Assembly (NCBI GenBank): GCA_030066475.1
Contig: JASJBO010000250.1
Coordinates: 1-11,632 of the forward strand
Direction: 5' to 3'
Origin: Myxococcota bacterium
GTDB lineage: Bacteria > Myxococcota_A > UBA9160 > PR03
Length of the DNA stretch: 11,632 nt
The position numbers and the translations under genes are program-made. Below, one piece after another: positions 6,521 through 11,632 of this stretch. The notes beneath the pieces were generated by a model, which saw only the letters and a program-made list of their open reading frames with translations, ran no database searches and was not told where the DNA came from. The stretch's first letter is position 1; each line of letters starts with the position of its first letter.

Positions 6521-7873
6521 ATGCTGGCGCGGATGTTCCTGGCCTCGGGCCGCACGCTGCTGCTGCTCGCCCTGTGCCTCGGGTGCGGCGGGCGTGCCGA
6601 GTCGCCGCCGAGCGCGCTGTGGATCGTGCTGGACGCCGCCCGGGCGCGCGCGTTCTCGGCGTACGGCAACGAGCTGCCGACGACGCCGCGCATCGATGCC
6701 TTCGCGGCCGACGCGACCGTGTTCGAGCGCGCCTACGCGCAGGCGGTCTGGACGCAGCCCTCGGCGGCCTCCTACCTCACCGGCCGCTATCCCGCGACGA
6801 TCGAGGCGGTCACCCGCGTCGAGCCGGGGCAGCTGCTGGCCGCGACCTTGCGGGAGGCCGGCTGGCGCACGGCGGCGTTCTCCGAGAACCCCTACGTGAC
6901 CGAGCGCTTCGGCTTCGCGGACGGCTTCGAGCTGTTCCGCGAGTACTTCCCGTATCAGCGCATCCGCGACACGCCCCACGGCTTCGGCCGGACCGACAGC
7001 ACCCGCACGGTCGACGACGCCATCGAGTGGATCGACCGCCACGCCGGCGAGCCGTTCTTCGCCTACGTTCACCTGCTCCCGCCCCACGCCCCCTACGGCG
7101 CTCCCGCCCCGTTCGGGGGCCGCTTCGATCCGGACTACGCGGGCTCGGTCGACGGCACGCCCGACACGCTGATCCGGATCAACCAGGGCGAGCAGCGGAT
7201 CGCGCCCCGCGACCTCGAGCACCTGCGGCTGCAGTACCTCGAGAACCTGGCCTTCGCCGACCACGAGACCGGGCGCCTGCTCGAGGCGCTGCGCCAGCGC
7301 GGACTCCTGGACCGCACGCTGGTGGTGATCTCCAGCGACCACGGCGAGGCGTTCCGCGAGCACGGCCTCCTGACCCACAACTACACCGTCTACGAGGAGC
7401 TGGTGCGGGTGCCGCTCATCGTCCGGTTCCCGCCGGACGGGGAGCCGGCGCCCGGCCGCTGGGAGGGAGTGGTCGAGCTGCGCGACGTCCATCCCACCAT
7501 CTGCGACGTGCTCTCGGTTCCGGCCTGCGCGCGGCGGGAGCGCAGCCTCCGAGCGCGGCTCCGCGCCGGCGCCGGCGGCGACGACTCGACCGCCCTCACC
7601 TTCTCGCGCCAGCCGTCGGGCGAGTTGCTGACGAGCCTGGTCTGGAGGAACTTCAAGCTCGTCATGGACGGCGAGCGCCGCCGCGTGAAGGCCCTGTTCG
7701 ACCTGCGACTCGACCCGGAGGAGCGCGAGAACGTGGCGCGGGCGAATCCGGGCCTCACCGCCCGGCTCGGCGAGCGGGCGCGCGCGATCGCCGCCGAGCG
7801 GCTGACGAGCCGCACCCCGGAGGTCGGGGCGGACACCCGCGAGCGACTGCGCGCGCTCGGCTACGCGGAGTAG
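6521..7873 (+). CDS. Sulfatase-fold (alkaline phosphatase superfamily) lipoprotein with Thr at the nucleophile position
   Basis: A 450-residue protein with a lipoprotein signal (RTLLLLALCLGC, lipid Cys22), so the domain faces the periplasm or outside. The sulfatase fold is clear: WIVLDAARARAFSAYG (34-49), TTPRIDAFA (54-62), the nucleophile loop WTQPSAASYLTGRYP (77-91), HLLPPHAPY (184-192) and the metal-binding ISSDHGEAFREHG (270-282) with D273/H274. Sulfatases use Cys or Ser converted to formylglycine in CxPSR; here the position is Thr78 and the Arg is Ala. The usual RxD after the first metal Asp is also changed (Arg43 where Asp is expected). Thr nucleophiles occur in LtaS and phosphoethanolamine transferases, so phospho-transfer is a real alternative to sulfate hydrolysis. 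The tail ends ERLRALGYAE. The start may be ATG 6521 or ATG 6533; neither has a Shine-Dalgarno. The GT9 fusion gene follows after 3 bp. Confidence 0.87.
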   Translation: MLARMFLASGRTLLLLALCLGCGGRAESPPSALWIVLDAARARAFSAYGNELPTTPRIDAFAADATVFERAYAQAVWTQPSAASYLTGRYPATIEAVTRVEPGQLLAATLREAGWRTAAFSENPYVTERFGFADGFELFREYFPYQRIRDTPHGFGRTDSTRTVDDAIEWIDRHAGEPFFAYVHLLPPHAPYGAPAPFGGRFDPDYAGSVDGTPDTLIRINQGEQRIAPRDLEHLRLQYLENLAFADHETGRLLEALRQRGLLDRTLVVISSDHGEAFREHGLLTHNYTVYEELVRVPLIVRFPPDGEPAPGRWEGVVELRDVHPTICDVLSVPACARRERSLRARLRAGAGGDDSTALTFSRQPSGELLTSLVWRNFKLVMDGERRRVKALFDLRLDPEERENVARANPGLTARLGERARAIAAERLTSRTPEVGADTRERLRALGYAE

Positions 7874-7876
7874 CCG

Positions 7877-10063
7877 GTGCGGACCCGGCGGAAGATCCAC
7901 GTCGACCGCCTGGTGGGCCGCCCGCTCGCGGGCGCGGCGAACCTGGTGGCGCGCGGGCTCGGCCGCGTGCTGCGCCGCGACCACTCGGTCGACCCCGACG
8001 CCGTCCGCACGATCGCGGTGGTCAAGTTCGTGGGCATGGGCAGCATCCTGCACGCCACGCCGCTGCTGCGCGGACTGGTGCGGCGCTTCCCGAACGCCCG
8101 CATCGTGTTCGTGACGGCGCGCGGCAACCGGCGCTTCGTCGAGCACCTGGCGAACGTCGACGAGATCCTGTGCGTCGACGACCGCGGTCCCCTGCGGCTG
8201 CTGCTGACGTCGCTCGCCACGCTCGGCGCGCTGGCCCGCCGGCGCGTCGACCTGTACTTCGACCTCGAGGTCTACTCGGCCTACGCCTGCCTGATGGCGC
8301 TGCTCAGCCTGGCGCGCAACCGCTACGGGCTGTACCGGACCTCGGTGCGCTTCAAGCTCGGCATCTACACCCACGCGCTCTACTTCAATACGCACAAGGC
8401 GATCCGCGAGCTGTACGGCCAGCTCGGAGCGGCCGCCGGGGTCCCGGCCGAGCGGGAGCCCGCGCTCGGTCCGCTCCGGGTGAGCGACGAGGCGCGCCGC
8501 TCGCTCGACGCGCGCTGGCAGCAGCTCGCCGGGGCCACCGCGGGCGAGGCGCCGATCGTGTTCAACCCCAACGCCTCCGACCTGCTCGAGGAGCGGCGCT
8601 GGCCGGCGCACCAGGTGGTGGCCGCCGTCGAGAAGCTGGTGCGGCGCGGCCACCTCGTGGCGTTCTCCGGGGCGCCGGACGAAGCCCCCTACGTCGCGGA
8701 GCTGACCGGCCGGCTGTCGAGCGAGACGCGCGAGCGCGTGGTGAACACGGCCGGCGAGCTGACGCTCCCCGAGCTGCTGGCCCTGCTCGAGCGCGCCCGG
8801 TGCGTGGTAAGCAACGACACCGGCCCGATGCACATGGCGATCGCCCTCGGCCGGCCCACGGTCTGCCTGTTCGGCCCCTGTCATCCGGCGCACTACGGGG
8901 TTCGCTCGCCGGACGTCGAGATCCTCTACGAGCCCGTCTTCTGCAGCCCGTGCGTCCACCACACCGACGAGCCCCCGTGCGCCGGCGACAACGTGTGCAT
9001 GAAGCGCATCGAGCCGGACGCGGTGCTGGCGGCGGTCGAGCGCCTGCTGTCGCGCGACGGAGCGGCAGCGACCGCGGTGGGCGATGCCGCGCCCGGCGGA
9101 TCGCTGAGCGACTCGGCGGGCAGCCCGCTGGGCATCGTGGTGCGCGAGAGCGTTCCCAGCAACGCCGCGCGCGCGTGTGAGGTCTGCGGCGGCCGCAGCT
9201 TCGGCTTCCGCCTCCGGCAGCCCGGCTTCCGCGTGATGGCCTGCGAGGCGTGCGGCCTCGAACGGGTCGACCCGGCGCCGAGCGAGTCGGAGCTCGACGC
9301 GCTCTACGGCCGGTCCTACTACGACGCCTGGGGCCTGGGCGCCGGCGAGCGGGACCCCGGCGACACCAAGCGGGCGACCTTCCGGGGCCTGCTCGACTCG
9401 CTGCGACGGCCGCTCGCGGCGGGCGATCCGGTGCTGGACTGCGGCGCGGCGACCGGCTTCCTGATGCAGGTGGCGGCCGAGCGGGGGCTCGAGCCGTACG
9501 GCGTGGAGCGCTCGGAGTTCGGCGCCGGCGAGATCGCGCGCCGCTTCGGGGCCGAGCGCGTCCACCGCGGTGAGCTCGACGACGCGCGGCTCGAGCGCGC
9601 CGCGCCGGACGGGTTCGCCGCCGTGTTCATGCTCGACTTCCTCGAGCACGTGCGCGATCCCGCCGCCGTCCTGGCGCGCGCCCACGCCCTGCTGCGGCCC
9701 GACGGCCTGCTCGTGCTCACCACGCCCGATCGGGGCTCGTGGAGCCGGCGGCTGATGGGCTCCCGCTGGACGCACTACAAGCTCGAGCACCTGTTCTACT
9801 TCTCGCGGCGGAATCTCGTGACCCTGCTGGAGCGCGCCGGCTTCGAGGTGATCGACGTCCGCGCGGCGCGCAAGGCGCTCACCCTGCGCTACGCACACCA
9901 CCAGTTCGAGACCTACCCGCACTGGCTGCTGACCCGCCTGCTGCGCGGCGCGCAGCGCCTGCTGCCCGACGCGCTGCTCGACCGGCCCATCCCGGTGTCG
10001 ATCGGCGAGATGCAGGTCCAGGCGCTGCGGCGGCCCGGGCCTCAGCCGAGCGCGAGCGCGTAG
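7877..10063 (+). CDS. Glycosyltransferase family 9 / SAM methyltransferase fusion protein
   Basis: A 728-residue two-domain protein. Residues about 44-392 form a GT9 (heptosyltransferase-type) enzyme: IAVVKFVGMGSILHATPLL (46-64) is the N-terminal acceptor loop, and SNDTGPMHMAIALGRPTV (312-329) is the donor-binding loop with the family's D-x-G-P-x-H. FCSPC, PPC and CMKRI (355-378) are the Cys-rich tail common in this family. After a Gly/Ala/Ser linker (about 393-430) comes a zinc-ribbon-like CEVC...CEAC (434-459) and a class I methyltransferase: motif I VLDCGAATGFL (519-529), the acidic end of strand 2 at VER (543-545) and FMLDFLEHVRDP (584-595). It probably transfers a sugar and methylates a glycan or lipid on the cytoplasmic face. 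GTG at 7877 has GGAG 6 nt upstream, within the previous gene's end. The last 22 bp overlap the convergent membrane-protein gene. Confidence 0.9.
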   Translation: MRTRRKIHVDRLVGRPLAGAANLVARGLGRVLRRDHSVDPDAVRTIAVVKFVGMGSILHATPLLRGLVRRFPNARIVFVTARGNRRFVEHLANVDEILCVDDRGPLRLLLTSLATLGALARRRVDLYFDLEVYSAYACLMALLSLARNRYGLYRTSVRFKLGIYTHALYFNTHKAIRELYGQLGAAAGVPAEREPALGPLRVSDEARRSLDARWQQLAGATAGEAPIVFNPNASDLLEERRWPAHQVVAAVEKLVRRGHLVAFSGAPDEAPYVAELTGRLSSETRERVVNTAGELTLPELLALLERARCVVSNDTGPMHMAIALGRPTVCLFGPCHPAHYGVRSPDVEILYEPVFCSPCVHHTDEPPCAGDNVCMKRIEPDAVLAAVERLLSRDGAAATAVGDAAPGGSLSDSAGSPLGIVVRESVPSNAARACEVCGGRSFGFRLRQPGFRVMACEACGLERVDPAPSESELDALYGRSYYDAWGLGAGERDPGDTKRATFRGLLDSLRRPLAAGDPVLDCGAATGFLMQVAAERGLEPYGVERSEFGAGEIARRFGAERVHRGELDDARLERAAPDGFAAVFMLDFLEHVRDPAAVLARAHALLRPDGLLVLTTPDRGSWSRRLMGSRWTHYKLEHLFYFSRRNLVTLLERAGFEVIDVRAARKALTLRYAHHQFETYPHWLLTRLLRGAQRLLPDALLDRPIPVSIGEMQVQALRRPGPQPSASA

Positions 10064-11343
10064 ACCCCGAGCGCCGCGAGCTGCCCGAGCGGCAGCGCGT
10101 ACAGCGCCGCCGCGACCGCGGCGCGCCTCGGCTCGAGTCCCGTGCGCGCCCGCGTCCGCGCCCAGCCGACCGCCGTCACCAGCACCGGGATCGGCGCGAA
10201 CACCACCACGCTCGTGAAGAAGTTCCGCGGCAGCATGTGGTAGTGGAACATGGCGTGCCGCGGCATCAGCACGACCCAGAGCAGCGGCGCGCACGCGGCC
10301 CCGAGGACCGCCGCACCCGCGACGAGCGCCCGCCGTCGGAGCGCGGGGCCGGTGAGCGCGTGCCGGCGCTGCTCGGCCGCGAGCGCCGCGACGGTCGCGG
10401 CCACGCCGACCGCGGCGAAGCCGGCCAGCACCAGCGGTCGGCTCCAGTCGCGCCAGAAGAACTTCAGCAGCAGGCGGATCAGCACCGCGCGCGGCGGGAC
10501 CTCGTCGTCGCCGCGACTCGCGGCCCGCAGGAACTGCTCGTACTCGGGGTTGATCGCCGACGCGTCCATGCCCATGCGCGCGGCCGCCGAGCCGAGCAGG
10601 TCGCGCACGGCCGCCTCGGTGCTGCCGAAGTAGAGCGCGAGCTGGAGGATGTGCGCCAGGATCGCCGCGGCGGCGCCCGAGCAGAACCGCAGCGCGTCCA
10701 GCGCCGCGCGCCAGGCGGCCTCGGCCGGGCTCGCCCCTGCGAGGCTCGCGTAGTAGAGCCAGCGCGCCGTCCCCACCGCCGCGGCGTGCGCGGGCAGGAA
10801 GTCGTAGCCCACCCAGCCCGAGACGAAGCCCAGCGCGAACCACAGCGCGCTCCAGCGCGCGGGCAGCACGATCCCCAGCGCCGACGCGACCAGCGTCAGC
10901 GACATGGCGTAGGAGTGCTCGTGGAGGGCGCCGTGCCAGTTGGCGATGCCCGGCTGGACCAGCAGGACGGCGCACGCGCCGACCGACCACGCCCAGTGCC
11001 AGGGGCGCGTCGCGCGCGCGAGCAGGGCCCACAGCAGCAGCCCGAAGGCCAGCGCCGACAGCGCGGTCGGGAACACCCGCAGGCGGTCGTGCGACACGCC
11101 GGCGCGGAGCATCGTGGCGATCGCGTAGGCCGGTCCGTTCGGGTAGTGGGTGTACTCGACGATCCCGAAGCGGTGCTCGCCGCGCGCCAGCTGCGGCGCC
11201 TCGCGCAGCGCGTCCCGCTCCGACTCGGGCGCCGTCGGCAGTCGTCCCGCGCGTTCCAGGCCCGCGCCGAAGGTGACGGCGACGAGCGCGGCAGCGAGCG
11301 CGATGCGCGCCCAGCGGATCCACTGCCGGTCCGGGAGCTCGAT
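10042..11343 (-). CDS. Polytopic membrane protein, GT-C glycosyltransferase-like (ATC start proposed)
   Basis: The minus-strand frame from the in-frame stop at 11377-11379 to TGA at 10042 encodes a protein with about 9-10 membrane segments. An ATG occurs at 11112, but the frame upstream of it is clearly coding: a membrane helix IRWARIALAAALVAVTFGAG (9-28) followed by a loop containing FGIVEYTHYPNGPAYA (59-74), which resembles the first periplasmic loop of GT-C enzymes. No ATG, GTG or TTG lies between that helix and the upstream stop. ATC at 11343-11341 sits 7 nt after GGAGGA and gives 433 residues beginning (M)ELPDRQW. A later motif MPRHAMFHYHMLPRNFF, just after a membrane segment, is rich in His and Arg. 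GT-C proteins move sugars from polyprenyl-phosphate donors, but I do not recognise a defined family. It converges on the GT9 fusion gene with a 22-bp overlap. Confidence 0.72.
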   Translation of the reverse strand: MELPDRQWIRWARIALAAALVAVTFGAGLERAGRLPTAPESERDALREAPQLARGEHRFGIVEYTHYPNGPAYAIATMLRAGVSHDRLRVFPTALSALAFGLLLWALLARATRPWHWAWSVGACAVLLVQPGIANWHGALHEHSYAMSLTLVASALGIVLPARWSALWFALGFVSGWVGYDFLPAHAAAVGTARWLYYASLAGASPAEAAWRAALDALRFCSGAAAAILAHILQLALYFGSTEAAVRDLLGSAAARMGMDASAINPEYEQFLRAASRGDDEVPPRAVLIRLLLKFFWRDWSRPLVLAGFAAVGVAATVAALAAEQRRHALTGPALRRRALVAGAAVLGAACAPLLWVVLMPRHAMFHYHMLPRNFFTSVVVFAPIPVLVTAVGWARTRARTGLEPRRAAVAAALYALPLGQLAALGVYALALG

Positions 11344-11350
11344 GGCCGAT

Positions 11351-11356
11351 TCCTCC
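11351..11356 (-). promoter_or_regulatory. Ribosome binding site pointing to an ATC start
   Basis: GGAGGA on the minus strand, 7 nt before ATC at 11343. It is the only strong Shine-Dalgarno near the head of this reading frame and no ATG, GTG or TTG follows at a suitable distance, so it is the main evidence for the extended membrane protein. Confidence 0.65.
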
Positions 11357-11394
11357 GCGAGAAGCGAGCGGCGAGACTAGTTGAAACGCGGAGA

Positions 11395-11432
11395 GGAGAC
11401 ATCCGTCACGAGTGGAGACATCCGTCACGGGT
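11395..11432 (+). repeat. Tandem 19-bp direct repeat (two copies)
   Basis: Two adjacent 19-bp units (11395-11413 and 11414-11432) differ only at the 17th base; the shared core is GGAGACATCCGTCACG. They lie in the divergent region between the membrane-protein gene and the secreted-protein gene at 11521. The repeated units are candidate binding sites for a regulator. Confidence 0.85.
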
Positions 11433-11434
11433 CG

Positions 11435-11467
11435 GGTCAGCGGCTGGTCAGCGAATGGTCAGTGAGA
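11435..11467 (+). repeat. Three phased 11-bp direct repeats (GGTCAG)
   Basis: GGTCAG recurs at 11435, 11446 and 11457, exactly 11 bp apart; the units read GGTCAGCGGCT, GGTCAGCGAAT and GGTCAGTGAGA. Spacing close to one helical turn places the motifs on the same DNA face, as in cooperative activator or response-regulator sites. They start 2 bp after the 19-bp repeats. Confidence 0.8.
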
Positions 11468-11478
11468 GCCGGCGCACG

Positions 11479-11500
11479 CCGTTGCACACTGCGGCAACGG
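11479..11500 (+). promoter_or_regulatory. Leader hairpin / inverted repeat upstream of the secreted-protein gene
   Basis: CCGTTGC (11479-11485) and GCAACGG (11494-11500) are perfect 7-bp inverted arms around an 8-nt spacer, ending 6 nt before the Shine-Dalgarno at 11507. It could be an operator or a 5'-leader structure. There is no T-run to suggest termination. Confidence 0.6.
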
Positions 11501-11506
11501 ACGAGC

Positions 11507-11514
11507 AAGGAGGA
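11507..11514 (+). promoter_or_regulatory. Strong ribosome binding site
   Basis: AAGGAGGA lies 6 nt before the ATG at 11521. It is the best Shine-Dalgarno in the window, which suggests high translation of the secreted protein that follows. Confidence 0.85.
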
Positions 11515-11520
11515 CATCCC

Positions 11521-11632
11521 ATGCGTCTCGACCACCGCTTCGCTTCTTCGACCCTGCTGCTGGCCCTCGTCACGAGCGCCGTCGCAGCGGGCGCCAATCC
11601 CCCGCTGATGAACCCGAGCTTCGAGGTGCCGG
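11521..11632 (+). CDS. Secreted protein, N-terminal fragment (right edge)
   Basis: Only 37 codons are visible. They encode a signal peptide (MRLDHRF, hydrophobic SSTLLLALVTSAVA, likely cleavage near AAGA at 22-25) followed by NPPLMNPSFEVP. The NPSFE segment resembles the xNGSFE start of many PEP-CTERM and other anchored extracellular proteins, so this may be a second exosortase substrate, but the C-terminus that would prove it lies outside the window. A near-consensus Shine-Dalgarno fixes the ATG. Upstream are the direct repeats and hairpin of the 11395-11500 region, so the gene may be strongly or conditionally expressed. Confidence 0.75.
   Translation, partial: MRLDHRFASSTLLLALVTSAVAAGANPPLMNPSFEVP

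Noticed and set aside
6469..6693. N-terminal extension of the ASST-like lipoprotein to 6693
   Set aside because: It would read through the palindrome and into the opposite-strand sulfatase-fold gene and would bury the lipoprotein signal peptide.
5435..11428. A minus-strand open frame of nearly 2,000 codons, and a plus-strand one of about 1,400 codons at 4987-9180
   Set aside because: Both translate to Arg/Ala/Gly/Pro-rich sequence without domains and lie antisense or out of frame to well-supported genes. Such long shadow frames are expected at this GC content.
11471..11485. Sigma-54-like promoter (GG...TTGCA) before the secreted-protein gene
   Set aside because: The distance between GG and GC is 11 nt instead of the required 10, and TGGCAC is poorly matched.
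11381..11608. Small plus-strand open frame of 75 codons starting in the repeat region
   Set aside because: It overlaps the signal-peptide gene at 11521 in another frame, has no Shine-Dalgarno, and its sequence comes from the repeats.
1..11632. CRISPR array, tRNA/rRNA, insertion sequence or prophage signals
   Set aside because: None seen: the direct repeats present are short and few with no spacers, there is no transposase or integrase, and no intergenic stretch is long enough for an RNA gene apart from 11344-11520, which shows no tRNA features.

Overview
This is a very GC-rich window with almost every base in coding sequence, GTG and TTG starts among the ATGs, and no tRNA, rRNA, CRISPR, transposase or integrase. 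The gene content points to a Gram-negative bacterium with an outer membrane: two predicted lipoproteins, a family 9 (heptosyltransferase-type) glycosyltransferase and a PEP-CTERM (exosortase) surface protein. Sulfotransferase, TauD and DUF1214 genes together with PEP-CTERM and sulfatase/ASST-like proteins recall uncultivated 'deltaproteobacterial' lineages (Myxococcota- or Binatota-like). That placement is an inference from gene content only.

Layout. (1) 1-2941, minus strand: a tight operon of a TauD-type Fe(II)/2-oxoglutarate dioxygenase, a DUF1214-type protein with an apparent internal duplication, and a sulfotransferase that runs off the left edge. (2) 3018-5245, plus strand: a secreted NxxGxxAF-repeat protein with a C-terminal PEP-CTERM signal, whose stop overlaps the TTG start of a DsbA-fold 2-hydroxychromene-2-carboxylate isomerase/GST-kappa-like protein. 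(3) 5242-6468, minus strand: an ASST-like (arylsulfotransferase-type) beta-propeller lipoprotein, ending on a CTAG shared with the previous gene's stop. (4) 6469-6520: a 52-bp divergent gap mostly filled by a near-perfect 29-bp palindrome. (5) 6521-10063, plus strand: a sulfatase-fold lipoprotein with Thr in place of the usual Cys/Ser nucleophile, followed 3 bp later by a glycosyltransferase-9/methyltransferase fusion. (6) 10042-11343, minus strand: a polytopic membrane protein, probably GT-C-like, which appears to start at ATC behind a strong Shine-Dalgarno. (7) 11344-11520: a divergent regulatory region with two 19-bp and three phased 11-bp direct repeats and a hairpin. (8) 11521 to the end: the start of another secreted protein, possibly a surface protein.

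Taken together, 5242-11343 looks like a cell-envelope glycan or lipid modification locus: a sugar transferase fused to a methyltransferase, an alkaline-phosphatase-superfamily enzyme that may move phospho-groups rather than hydrolyse sulfate, an ASST-like protein and a membrane glycosyltransferase candidate. The left operon looks like separate metabolism of small organic (possibly sulfated or sulfonated) compounds. No complete, obviously new defence or mobile system is visible. The most interesting signals are the palindrome at 6492-6520, the repeat array at 11395-11467, the ATC start, the Thr-type 'sulfatase' and the fusion enzyme.
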